In this document: piece after piece, positions 24,938 through 33,135 of the stretch
How positions within the stretch are numbered: the first letter of the stretch is position 1
How the letters are laid out: each line of letters begins with the position of its first letter
Assembly (NCBI RefSeq): GCF_900102895.1
Contig: NZ_FNGD01000003.1
Span: forward strand, 1-64,000
Source: Arthrobacter sp. ov407
GTDB taxonomy: Bacteria > Actinomycetota > Actinomycetes > Actinomycetales > Micrococcaceae
Length of the DNA: 64,000 nt
Reading direction: 5' to 3'
Notes under the pieces: generated by a model
Database searches by the model: none
Told to the model about the DNA's origin: nothing
The model's input: the letters and a program-made list of their open reading frames with translations, nothing else
Position numbers and translations under genes: made by a program

Positions 24938-26088
24938 GAGGTGGCTACTTTCATCAGGCCGCGCAGGCGCGCGAAATCGAACTCGTTGTCGTCGCGGAGC
25001 GCGGCGACCATCGAGGCCAGTTCACGCAGCGACTCTCGCCCAGGGGCCATACCGAGGAAATCCTTGCTGGCCGGAGGGCCCCACTGGGCGAGATTGGACG
25101 CGGACATTTGTGCCCACCCGGGCTCGAGGGTGCAGTCGAACATGTCCCCATCGGTGAAGTGCTCGACCAGGAAGCCGTTGGGATCGCGCCAGTAGTCGAA
25201 GATTTGGCTGCCCTGGATGTGGCGGCCGATCCCCCACGAACGGTGGTAGCCGAGGTCGTGCAGAAGCTCACCGCCGGCGGCCAGGGCGTCGATGTCAGCC
25301 ACCTGGTATGCCGAGTGCACGTAGCGATTCGTCGGTCCCAGCGTCATCGCGATGGTGTGATGATCGGTTGGTGTCGAACCCCGGTCGCAGCGGATGAAGC
25401 TCATTGTCGGACCGCGCTCACGCTGGCCAGGGTAATAGAGGAAGTCACTGACGATCAGGCCGAGGTGCTCCAGGTACCAGTCGAGCGTTTCACGGTACTT
25501 TGTGCTCTGCAGCACGACGTGACCGAGGCGCTGAACCGTCGCTGGTTGACGCAGTGGCCGCTGGGTCTGGTTGACCCGAGCCAGCTCGTGGCCGACGTTG
25601 AACGTCAGGGGCGTCTGGGCCGGCAGCGACGGGAGTTTGTGCGTGTCTGCGACGACGCGAATCGCGGCGCCGCTCGGATCCACGAGGTCGACCCCTATGC
25701 CACCGATCGTCTCCGGTAGTTTTTTCGGGGTCGTGCCGGTCGCGTTAGCCAGGCGAAGGACGTCCGAGGCCTCGGCCGCAGTGAACGCGGCGCCCAGGTA
25801 TTTTGATCTCGGTCCGCGCCGTACGATCACGCACGGAGCTCCGGTGTCGGTGCCCCGGAGGTGCAGCTCGTCAGCGGTGCGCAGGCTCGTGGCGAACCCG
25901 AAGGCGTGCGCGAAGGTCTCAGCAGCGAGCAGGTCTGGCTTCTGGAACTCGAGCCAGGCGATGTCATGCACCTTGATGATCGGGTTCGCCGCCCGTCCGC
26001 GGTGCTCGCCTCGCAGCGCCCCTTGCTCGCTGTGCAGGTCAGTGTGCAAGTCACTGTGGGTCCCAGGGTGGTCATGGTGGTCGTTCAT
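24934..26088 (-). CDS. Extradiol ring-cleavage dioxygenase, type I (VOC fold)
   Basis: 384 aa from ATG 26088 with GTGAGG upstream. After a ~30-residue His/Asp-rich lead (a run of HHDHPGTH-like residues) come two VOC modules. The C-terminal module has the 2-His-1-carboxylate ligands: RLGHVVLQS, DHHTIAMT and GFLVEHFTDGDMFD. It cleaves a catechol next to the two hydroxyls with Fe2+ and O2. It is the first gene of a five-gene operon (dioxygenase, FAH hydrolase, ligase, flavin monooxygenase, nitroreductase), divergent from TetR at 26219. The His-rich lead is unusual. Confidence 0.9.
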   Translation of the reverse strand: MNDHHDHPGTHSDLHTDLHSEQGALRGEHRGRAANPIIKVHDIAWLEFQKPDLLAAETFAHAFGFATSLRTADELHLRGTDTGAPCVIVRRGPRSKYLGAAFTAAEASDVLRLANATGTTPKKLPETIGGIGVDLVDPSGAAIRVVADTHKLPSLPAQTPLTFNVGHELARVNQTQRPLRQPATVQRLGHVVLQSTKYRETLDWYLEHLGLIVSDFLYYPGQRERGPTMSFIRCDRGSTPTDHHTIAMTLGPTNRYVHSAYQVADIDALAAGGELLHDLGYHRSWGIGRHIQGSQIFDYWRDPNGFLVEHFTDGDMFDCTLEPGWAQMSASNLAQWGPPASKDFLGMAPGRESLRELASMVAALRDDNEFDFARLRGLMKVATS

Positions 26089-26105
26089 GAATGGCCTCAC
26101 TTTCT

Positions 26106-26162
26106 GAATATATATTCGGTTATGAAGATATCGTCAGTCAAGAGTAGTTGAAGATTTCTTCA
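26106..26162. promoter_or_regulatory. Operator dyads between the aromatic operon and its TetR
   Basis: A perfect palindrome GAATATATATTC (26106-26117), 17 bases before the dioxygenase start, and a second dyad TGAAG-ATTT-CTTCA (26149-26162) in the same AT-rich 130-base gap. Both are candidate TetR sites. Confidence 0.65.
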
Positions 26163-26218
26163 CTATTGATGGCGCGCTGGTAGGATTCCTATGACCGGAT
26201 GACCTCAAGGAGCCAGCG

Positions 26219-26917
26219 ATGACCCAAGCCCTAGCCTCGTCCCCGGAACCAACCCGGTCCCATCGACGGAAGGCGCGGACTCGCGCCGCGTTGGTCCGCG
26301 CGGCACAGTCCTTCCTGGCTCAAGGACAGACCAACACGCCGGTGACGGAGATCACTCAGGCCGCCGACGTTGGGATCGGCTCCTTCTACAACCACTTTGA
26401 GTCGAAAGAGCAGCTGTTCGAGGCAGCGGTCGAGCACGTCATGGACCTCCTAGGCGCGGTCCTCGACGAGCTCACCACCAACGTCGACGACCCCGCCGTC
26501 GCGTTTGCGACCAGCTTCCGGTTGACCGGTCGCTTCCACCGCCGGGAACCTCAGCTCAGCAAGGTGATCCTGCACAACGCCCTCGACCTCCTGGGCGCGC
26601 AGAAAGGGCTGACGCCGCGTGTCCGGCGTGACATCGAGGCCGGCGTCGCATCCGGTCGGTTCACAATGACAGACGTCGACGTCGCGGTGGTGTGCGCCGT
26701 CGGCGCGGCAACCTTTCTCGGACAGCTCATCCATGCCGAACCGGACCGCGACGACGCCGAGACGACGGATCGGGCGGCCGAGGCGCTCCTGCGAATGCTG
26801 GGTGTGTCTGCCAACGAAGCGCGTGCAATATGTCGCAGTCCACTTCCTGAACTCCATACTGCCGGACTGCGCGGTGCCGACGACGAGGCGACAGCGAACG
26901 GGGACGCTGCCCGCTGA
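26219..26917 (+). CDS. TetR-family regulator of the aromatic operon
   Basis: 232 aa. The helix-turn-helix region at residues ~20-65 reads ALVRAAQSFLAQG, VTEITQAADVGIGSFYNHF, ESKEQLF. The C-terminal domain from ~75 is a helical ligand pocket. It is divergent from the meta-cleavage operon with two dyads in the gap, so it is probably the repressor released by the aromatic substrate or a pathway product. Confidence 0.9.
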   Translation: MTQALASSPEPTRSHRRKARTRAALVRAAQSFLAQGQTNTPVTEITQAADVGIGSFYNHFESKEQLFEAAVEHVMDLLGAVLDELTTNVDDPAVAFATSFRLTGRFHRREPQLSKVILHNALDLLGAQKGLTPRVRRDIEAGVASGRFTMTDVDVAVVCAVGAATFLGQLIHAEPDRDDAETTDRAAEALLRMLGVSANEARAICRSPLPELHTAGLRGADDEATANGDAAR

Positions 26918-26961
26918 ATTGCCCGACCTCGGGATGCGGACGGACAACGACCGTCGCCATA

Positions 26962-28152
26962 TTAATCGCGCTCTGGAGATTCTGGCGCTTTCCGAGTTTC
27001 GAGCTTTTGGAGGCCGCCCGCAAATTGGCAGTTGTGAATTAAGAGTTCGGTGAAGTCAAACCCGCTCATTTCTTCACTGCCTGCAAATATGTTCTTGTCG
27101 AAGGTGCAGTTGATGAATGACAAGGATTTGGGCCGCTGATACGTGGCGAAGCTAAAGCTGCCGTCTTCAAATCGGCAGTCTTTGAAGGTTAGGGACAGGG
27201 CATCGCGGCTTTGTTCGACATTTTCAAATTTTGTTCCGCTGAAAGTGCAGCGGTTGAAGTCGATTCGACCGCGACCACTGCCGTTTTCGTCGATGCTGTA
27301 TCTGATGCTGCCGCCATGAAACACGGAGTCCTGGAAGAGAAGATTGCCCAGGTCCAACTGAAGATCGGTCAGGTCGACGCTGCCGGCTGCCATGTACCAC
27401 CTGATCATGAAGCCGATGTCATAGTCTCCACGCTCCTCGGCACGAACGCCTCGAAGGTCCAACTGTGCGCCATTGACGTATAGGTCGGAAATGTTGGACG
27501 GAGCGTGATATGCCATGTTGATGCGCAGCCCCCAGTACCGTCCCTCCGCGAGCCCTGCCTTTAAGCGGCCGAGGATCGTCGCGCTAATGAGCGAGCCTAC
27601 ATTCGAAAGATTATCTTTGTCCTTCTTCGCCAGTCTTAGAAATTCAGTCAAAAGACTGACACAGTTTTGCCGCTCAACTTCGTTACGCTGCTCAAACCAT
27701 TCATCGGTCAGGGACTCGATTGAATGGACGCCAGCAATGGCAAGGGGGAGTTTCTTGCTCCCCAGCTGTTCTGCTGCAAGTGAGTAACGGTCCCTGAGGG
27801 CGGAGACCACCTCGGTATCATGCTGCCGTTGCTGTAGTTCCAAAAGGCTGTTGGTGATCGAGAGATTTTCCTCTGTCGCCCTTTGACGCCGGTAGGTGAG
27901 GAGAAGCGTCACACCAACACCGAGCGCAGCCGCTGCTGTCACGGCGTTACGAAGAACGCCGGACTGTTGATCAGTCGTCAGCGTCTGCTGATTTCCCAAG
28001 GGTGTCAGACTCTGCGTGGTGTAGGCGGCAAAGACGTACGATAGCGCCGCGACCAAGGCTAGAGAGGCGAGAAACCCGAGTAGAACCAGCCCCCACAGGC
28101 TGACCTTTTCCTTCGAAGCAGCCACCGGGGACTCGTGACGTTTCCTAGACAT
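26962..28152 (-). CDS. Membrane-anchored pentapeptide-repeat-like protein
   Basis: 396 aa. Two membrane helices lie at residues ~18-45 and ~68-86 (GVLRNAVTAAAALGVGVTLLLTYRRQR), followed by a coiled-coil stretch and RYSLAAEQLGSKKLPLAIAGVHSIESL, the typical anchor part of actinobacterial pentapeptide-repeat membrane proteins. The C-terminal ~150 residues form a right-handed beta-helix-like series of imperfect repeats (FNRCTFSGTKFENV, FKDCRFEDGSF, FINCTFDKNIF). Its base composition is more AT-rich than its neighbours, suggesting transfer. The function is unknown; it sits alone between the TetR and an alcohol dehydrogenase. Confidence 0.82.
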   Translation of the reverse strand: MSRKRHESPVAASKEKVSLWGLVLLGFLASLALVAALSYVFAAYTTQSLTPLGNQQTLTTDQQSGVLRNAVTAAAALGVGVTLLLTYRRQRATEENLSITNSLLELQQRQHDTEVVSALRDRYSLAAEQLGSKKLPLAIAGVHSIESLTDEWFEQRNEVERQNCVSLLTEFLRLAKKDKDNLSNVGSLISATILGRLKAGLAEGRYWGLRINMAYHAPSNISDLYVNGAQLDLRGVRAEERGDYDIGFMIRWYMAAGSVDLTDLQLDLGNLLFQDSVFHGGSIRYSIDENGSGRGRIDFNRCTFSGTKFENVEQSRDALSLTFKDCRFEDGSFSFATYQRPKSLSFINCTFDKNIFAGSEEMSGFDFTELLIHNCQFAGGLQKLETRKAPESPERD

Positions 28153-28212
28153 GGCATCCTCGATTGTCTCGAATGTTGAGGGAAGTGGTCTTGATGAACA
28201 TCTGTTCAGGTG

Positions 28213-29259
28213 TCAGGGCACCAGGATGAAGCGGATCGGGTCGCCGATCTTGTTCGCCAACCGGTTGACCGCGTCGGCGGCCTCGGCGAGCGGGAAGTGG
28301 TCGGTGATCGAGGGCGCGAGGTCTAGACGGCCGACCTCGGCCAGCCGGACCAGTTCGCTGACGGACTCGGGGGTGCCGCCGTAGTGGCCGCGTACCTGCT
28401 TGCCGAGGTAGTTGAAGGTCAGGCCCTCGGTGATGGTGAGGGGCCTGGGGCTGATGCCGACCAGGATGAGGGCGCCGTTGAGGCCGAGTACGGAGGCGGC
28501 CTGCTCTCGGACGGCGGGCACGCCGGCGCAGTCGAAGGCGAAGTCCAGGCCTCGTCCGCCCGTAGCCGTGCGGATGTGGTCGGCGAAGTCGTCGGCTGCG
28601 GGGTCCAGGGCAAAGTCCGCACCGAAGGCCAGGGCACGCTCGCGGGCGCTGGGCAGCGGGTCGACGGCGATGACCGGCGCGGCGCCGGCCATGCGGGCGA
28701 CGCGGACGTTGTGGGCGCCGACTCCGCCGACGCCCCAGATGCCGACGGACTGAGCGGGGCGCACCCCGGCGGTGGCAACGACGGCGGCGTAGGGGGTGGA
28801 AACCGCGTCGGGAATGATCGCAGCCTGATCGAAGGGGAGGTTGTCGGGGATGGGGATGAGCGTGTCCTCGCGGGCGAGGGTGTACTGGGCCCAGCCGCCG
28901 TCGTAGTCAATGCCGGCGGTGAGCATCTGGGTACAGGGGCGGCGGCGCACGCAGCCGGCGCACTGGCCGCAGGTCTTGCCGGCCTCAAGGGTAACGCGGG
29001 TGCCGACGGCCAGGCCGCGCTTGAGGTCAGGACCGAGGGTGTGGATCACCCCGGCGACCTCGTGGCCGACGGTGACCGCGTCGGAGGTGGCGAACAGCGG
29101 GACGAGGGAACCGTCGAGCAGGTGGACGTCCGACAGGCAGACACCTGCGGCCTTCACCTCGATCAGGATTTCACCCGGCCCCGGAACGGGGATGGGGACC
29201 TCCTCCACGGCGAACTTCTTGCTGTCCAGGTGGAAGCGTGCGGCGAGCATGGTATGCAT
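28213..29259 (-). CDS. Zinc alcohol dehydrogenase (P450 cluster)
   Basis: 348 aa. Catalytic zinc ligands: AGVCLSDVHLL and TVGHEVAGV; the structural zinc loop is CGQCAGCVRRRPC (four Cys). The NAD site is GIWGVGGVGAHNV. The start is ATG 29259 or 29250. It lies 169 bases after the 60-aa peptide gene and ~460 after the P450, on the same strand, so it is probably co-transcribed with them. In this context it could oxidise an alcohol made by the P450, for example a hydroxy fatty acid; that is inference. Confidence 0.9.
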   Translation of the reverse strand: MHTMLAARFHLDSKKFAVEEVPIPVPGPGEILIEVKAAGVCLSDVHLLDGSLVPLFATSDAVTVGHEVAGVIHTLGPDLKRGLAVGTRVTLEAGKTCGQCAGCVRRRPCTQMLTAGIDYDGGWAQYTLAREDTLIPIPDNLPFDQAAIIPDAVSTPYAAVVATAGVRPAQSVGIWGVGGVGAHNVRVARMAGAAPVIAVDPLPSARERALAFGADFALDPAADDFADHIRTATGGRGLDFAFDCAGVPAVREQAASVLGLNGALILVGISPRPLTITEGLTFNYLGKQVRGHYGGTPESVSELVRLAEVGRLDLAPSITDHFPLAEAADAVNRLANKIGDPIRFILVP

Positions 29260-29340
29260 GGTGATCTGCTTTCTCTGAGCGGCATTTCCTGGCGGTTCGG
29301 GCCGATGGCTGCCGTGTGGTTGGGGTGTTTCGCAATCGGG

Positions 29341-29394
29341 TGGTGGCCGGGAAGGTGCGGTGTCGGGTCCGCCGCACCCGCCCGGCGTCTGGGG
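29341..29394. repeat. Hairpin repeat A, after the 60-aa peptide gene
   Basis: CCGGG-AA-GGTGCGG (29347-29360) pairs with CCGCACC-CG-CCCGG (29372-29385). The flanking GTGGCCGGGA... and ...CCCGGCGTCTGGGG bases recur as repeat B (29658-29714), so the peptide gene is bracketed by two copies. Confidence 0.75.
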
Positions 29395-29428
29395 GGATCA
29401 GGCGAGTGTTTGGGCCCCGCCGCGGTTT

Positions 29429-29611
29429 TCAGTCAGCTGCGGTCTCGCAGTACCAGCCCGCCCATGGCGTATGGGTCAGCTCGCAAGCCTGCCGGTGCTG
29501 AAGGTGAGCAGGTGCAAGTTGCGGTGGCGGTAATGTCGTTGCATCGGTTTTGCCGATGGCTGTCAGGATGCCTTCTTGAGGGGCGGCCGTGGCCTGGGTT
29601 TCCGTCGCCAT
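29429..29611 (-). CDS. Small peptide, 60 aa, unknown function
   Basis: ATG 29611 has a near-perfect AAAGGAG at the right distance, which supports real translation. The N-terminal half is Ala/Thr-rich and soluble (MATETQATAAPQEGILTAIG), the middle is proline-rich (TLPPPQLAPAHL) and the C-terminus is distinctive: a CELTHTPWAGWYC loop with two Cys and three aromatic residues, then ETAAD. There is no signal peptide or membrane segment. A leader-plus-compact-core shape is a possibility (modified peptide or a small metal or protein partner) but I recognise no family. It lies between the P450 and its alcohol dehydrogenase and is flanked by two copies of a GC-rich hairpin. Confidence 0.6.
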   Translation of the reverse strand: MATETQATAAPQEGILTAIGKTDATTLPPPQLAPAHLQHRQACELTHTPWAGWYCETAAD

Positions 29612-29657
29612 GGTGACTCCTTTGTTGATTTGCTGAGTGGTGTGTTTGGCCGGTGAG

Positions 29658-29714
29658 TGGTGGCCGGGAGGGTGCGGGATTTCGGGACCACCGCAACCTC
29701 CCGGCGTCTGGGGT
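29658..29714. repeat. Hairpin repeat B, between the P450 and the 60-aa peptide gene
   Basis: CCGGGAGG-G-TGCGG (29664-29677) pairs with CCGCA-A-CCTCCCGG (29691-29704). Sequence and setting repeat those at 29341-29394. On the minus strand it directly follows the P450 stop and precedes the peptide gene by ~50 bases, so it may end or attenuate the P450 message. Confidence 0.75.
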
Positions 29715-29715
29715 A

Positions 29716-32700
29716 TTAGGCGAAGACGTCCTGTTGGTAGCGCGCATCGGCCTCGAGCTGGGCGAGCCACTGCTGGGCGGCCTCGTCGTCGCTGCCGGTC
29801 CGCTCGCGGTAGATCGCCGCGAGGGCCTCGCGCACGGCGGGCGCCATGCGGCGGCCGTCACCGCAGACGTAGATGTACGCGCCGTCTTCGATGGCCTGCC
29901 ACAGCGTGTCGGCGGCGTTGGTGATGGCGTTCTGGACGAACCGGGCCGGGTGGCCGGTCACCGCGGAGTAGGCGGTGTGTACTTGGGCGATCCCGGCCTG
30001 CTCCCAGTCCTGCATCTCCTGCCGGTAGAAGTAGTCGTGCTCCGGGTGACGGCAGCCGACGAAGACCTGCGACAGTCCCACCTCAGTGCCGTTCTCGTGC
30101 TGCGACTCGCGTTCCTCCAGGAAGCCGCGCAGTGGCGCGATGCCGGTGCCGGGGCCGATGAGGATCAGCGGCGTGGCGGGGTCGGCCGGCGGGGCGAAGG
30201 TCGGGGAGGGCACGCGCACGTAGCCGTAGAAGACGTCCCCGGGCTCAAGGCCACCGATGTACGACGAGCAAGTGCCCCGGTACTGGCCGTCACCGGACCG
30301 GGCCGGGCCTTCCAGCAGGCCAACGGTCAGGCGCACGTGGCCGGGGTTGGCCAGCGGGGCGGAGGAAATGGAGTAGAACCGCGGGCGGATCGGGCCCATC
30401 ATGTCCAGGAAGACCGCCAGCGGCAGCTCTACCGCCCGGAAGCGCTCCAGCAGGCCCAGCACGGAGACCCGCTTGCCCAGGATCTCAGTCTGATAGCGCT
30501 CCTCGGATTCGGCGGTGTCGGCCGTGTAGGCCTGCAGCTGCGGTCGGGTCCACGGGCACTCAGTGTGCTCAGCCAGCGTCCGCATCTGAGAGCGGGTGGC
30601 CACGTCCTGCAGCTCGAGGAAATCGGTGAGCAGTAGTCCTGCCGTCACAGGGGTGCCCACAGGGAGGTGGGTGCGGCCGCCGGCGGGCAGCTCCAGGCGC
30701 AGGACCTGATCGCGGTCGACGCCGAGCCCCGCGAGGGCGCGGTTCACCAGGGCCGGTTCGTTCTTGGCGAAGACGGCCAGATGGTTGCCCGTCTCGTAGG
30801 TGACACCCTCCGGCAGCCCGATGGTGATGGACTTCGCCGATGGGCGCGGCGGCTCGAGGCTGAAGTCCCACAGGCCGGTCGCGTCGGCCACGAGTTCCTC
30901 GTTGGCCACCACCGTGAGGGGGTAGGCCTGCTCGGAGACGATCGCGGGGCGCACGTCCGCCTCGGTGAGCAACTGCACCTGGAAGCGCGGACTGCTCGCC
31001 TCGGAGGTGTCGGCGGCGTACTCCTCGGCCAGGGTGGCCCACAGGGTTTCCATCCAGCGGGTGGCCATGCCGTCGAAGTCACCGGCGGCATCCGCGGCGC
31101 CGCGCTCGATGACGGGGGTGGCGCCGGCTGCCAGCAGGCCTCCTTCGATCCGCTTGGGGAAGCCCTGGTAAGTGGCCACCCACTGGGTGTTGCCGGCCCC
31201 CAGCAGTGCGAACCGCACGTCCGACAGCGAACCCTCCGGGAGTCCGGCGGCGAGCAGGTCGTCGAAACGCTGCGCGTTGTCCGGGGCCTTGCCGTTGTAG
31301 CTGGAGGCCACCACGACAAGCAGGCCCTCGGTGGGCAGGTTGTCGCCCAGCTCGTCCAGACCGATCAGCGTGGTGCCAAAGCCGGAGCGCTCACTGCGGT
31401 CGGCGATAGTGCGCGCCAGGTCCTCGCACGAGCCGAGGCTGGAGCCGTAGGCGACGGTCAGGTTCACCCCGACACCGCTGACCGCGGCCTGCGCCCGCGT
31501 GTCACCGGTCTGCACGTCCACTGCGCCGAACGCGGTCCGCTCGTGCTCCTGACGGGACCGCACTTCCAGTTCGAAGCCGCCGGGCTTGCGCGTCAGCGCC
31601 TCCTGGACATCCATCTTGTAGTCGTTGGTGTCGGCGAACTTGAACTTCTGCAGCACCAGTGCGAGGGCCAAACGGGCCTCGGTGAGCGCAAACTGCCGGC
31701 CGATACAAGCACGCACGCCGTTGCCGAACGGCTTGTAGGCGTGCGGGTGGTGGTTGACCCGGTTCTCCGGCAGCCACCGGTTGATGTCGAACTCCTCCGG
31801 CCGGTCCCACGCCTTGGGGTGGGTGTGCAGCGGGCCCTCGAGGATGTTGACCCGCGCTCCCTTCTTCAGCTCGTAGCAGCCGCCGATGACGGTGTCCTCC
31901 AGAGGGGACTTGCCGATCATCGGGATGGGAGCCCACAGGCGCAGGGTCTCCTCGAGGATGCGCGGGATCACGTCCATCTGCATGATCGTGTCGTAGTCCG
32001 GGACCGTGTCGCCCGGCAGCAGTCGGTCCACCTCGGCGTAGGCCTGGGCCAGCACGTGCGGGTTACGCATCAGCGAGTACGTGGCGAACGACAGTAGACC
32101 ACTGGTGGTCTCGTGACCGGCGATCAGGAATGTCACCACCTGGTCACGGACGTTGTCGTCGTCCAGCCCCTTGCCGGTCTCCGGGTCGGTGGCCTCCAGC
32201 ATCAGACCCAGCAGGTCATCCTCAGCAGTGCTCTTTCCCTCACGGCGCTCCTTGATCACACTCTCGACCAGGTCTCGCATCAGCTGGATGTTCGCGCGGT
32301 AATTCTTGTCATCGGCCTTGCGCAATTTGGTCATCATCGGCAGCTCCTGCGTGCGCCGCAGCGACTCAACCAGCGCCTCCAGCAGCGCGTTGAGGAAGGG
32401 GTGCAGATCCTCCTTGGCGAAAGAGTCGAACCGGTAACCGAATCCCGAAAGGGCGATGGTGTCCAGGGTCAGCCGGGTGTAGTCGTCGGTGATGTTGACC
32501 GACTGGCCCTCCCTGCGGTCCCACTTGCCCACCAGGTTCTGGGCTATCTCCAGCATCTGCCCGTAGTAGCCCTTCATCGCCCGCTGGCTGAAGGCCGGAA
32601 GAAGGACTCGGTGTGCTGCGCCCCATTCCTCCTCGTGCTGGTGGGCCGTGAACAGGCCGGCGCCCGTGAAGTCGCGGACATGGGCCAGCGGCGTCTTGTC

Positions 32701-32937
32701 GATCTGCTTGAAGAACCGGGTCTCGTCGCAAACCTCTGCCACCAGGTCCGGGTCCCAGACGAAGACCTGCTCGATGCCGGCGATCTCCATGCTGTAGAGC
32801 CCCTCGGGGAACTGCTTGGACAGTTCGCCGAAGTACTCCACCGGGTTGGTGCTGGGGATCTGCGGTGTGTGGCCGAAGAGCGGGACCCCGCGCGGAGACC
32901 GGATGGGTCGCGGGTCGTTCTTGGACTGTGTGGTCAT
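29716..32937 (-). CDS. Self-sufficient cytochrome P450-reductase fusion, CYP102 (BM3) type
   Basis: 1073 aa, the usual CYP102 length. The P450 domain (~1-470) has the BM3-like GAGLFTAHQHEEEWGAAHR, the oxygen-activating AGHETTS in helix I (~275) and the heme thiolate loop FGNGVRACIGRQFAL with Cys411. A flavodoxin-like FMN domain (VAYGSSLGSCEDLARTIA, from ~490) and an FAD/NADPH reductase domain (RFYSISSAP, then IGPGTGIAPLRGF and VYVCGDGRRM) follow. It hydroxylates fatty acids or related lipids with NADPH in one chain. ATG 32937 has CAAGGAG. Paired CATAC dyads and a TetR gene lie upstream, as BM3R1 does for BM3; the peptide and dehydrogenase genes follow. Confidence 0.95.
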   Translation of the reverse strand: MTTQSKNDPRPIRSPRGVPLFGHTPQIPSTNPVEYFGELSKQFPEGLYSMEIAGIEQVFVWDPDLVAEVCDETRFFKQIDKTPLAHVRDFTGAGLFTAHQHEEEWGAAHRVLLPAFSQRAMKGYYGQMLEIAQNLVGKWDRREGQSVNITDDYTRLTLDTIALSGFGYRFDSFAKEDLHPFLNALLEALVESLRRTQELPMMTKLRKADDKNYRANIQLMRDLVESVIKERREGKSTAEDDLLGLMLEATDPETGKGLDDDNVRDQVVTFLIAGHETTSGLLSFATYSLMRNPHVLAQAYAEVDRLLPGDTVPDYDTIMQMDVIPRILEETLRLWAPIPMIGKSPLEDTVIGGCYELKKGARVNILEGPLHTHPKAWDRPEEFDINRWLPENRVNHHPHAYKPFGNGVRACIGRQFALTEARLALALVLQKFKFADTNDYKMDVQEALTRKPGGFELEVRSRQEHERTAFGAVDVQTGDTRAQAAVSGVGVNLTVAYGSSLGSCEDLARTIADRSERSGFGTTLIGLDELGDNLPTEGLLVVVASSYNGKAPDNAQRFDDLLAAGLPEGSLSDVRFALLGAGNTQWVATYQGFPKRIEGGLLAAGATPVIERGAADAAGDFDGMATRWMETLWATLAEEYAADTSEASSPRFQVQLLTEADVRPAIVSEQAYPLTVVANEELVADATGLWDFSLEPPRPSAKSITIGLPEGVTYETGNHLAVFAKNEPALVNRALAGLGVDRDQVLRLELPAGGRTHLPVGTPVTAGLLLTDFLELQDVATRSQMRTLAEHTECPWTRPQLQAYTADTAESEERYQTEILGKRVSVLGLLERFRAVELPLAVFLDMMGPIRPRFYSISSAPLANPGHVRLTVGLLEGPARSGDGQYRGTCSSYIGGLEPGDVFYGYVRVPSPTFAPPADPATPLILIGPGTGIAPLRGFLEERESQHENGTEVGLSQVFVGCRHPEHDYFYRQEMQDWEQAGIAQVHTAYSAVTGHPARFVQNAITNAADTLWQAIEDGAYIYVCGDGRRMAPAVREALAAIYRERTGSDDEAAQQWLAQLEADARYQQDVFA

Positions 32938-33003
32938 GGGTTGCTCCTTGTGCAGGGCGGGGATGGGCTATTGCGCCGGTGATGCGGAGATGCATCTCCG
33001 AAA

Positions 33004-33039
33004 CATACAATGTATGGAAGATCAACCATACAACGTATG
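33004..33039. promoter_or_regulatory. Paired CATAC-N3-GTATG operators (P450 leader)
   Basis: CATACAATGTATG (33004-33016) and CATACAACGTATG (33027-33039), 23 bases apart as in the ABC leader and the ACT-protein leader. They are 67 bases upstream of the P450 and ~97 before the TetR start. Confidence 0.87.
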
Positions 33040-33103
33040 AAAGATCGACCGCAACCCTGAATGTCGGGCGACCGCCATCCCGCCGCGAGGCCGAGGTTAT
33101 TTC

Positions 33104-33119
33104 CATACGCTGTACGTAT
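33104..33119. promoter_or_regulatory. Third CATAC-like operator, at the tetR-1 promoter
   Basis: CATACGCTGTACGTAT is a slightly degenerate copy of the same dyad, 17 bases before the TetR start. The matching place before tetR-2 has CATACACTGTATG (35271-35283). It suggests autoregulation. Confidence 0.75.
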
Positions 33120-33135
33120 TTGATAGTGTCCGAGT

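Noticed and set aside
30667-32097. Plus-strand 476-aa frame
   Set aside because: Antisense to the P450, whose frame is fully supported by motifs.
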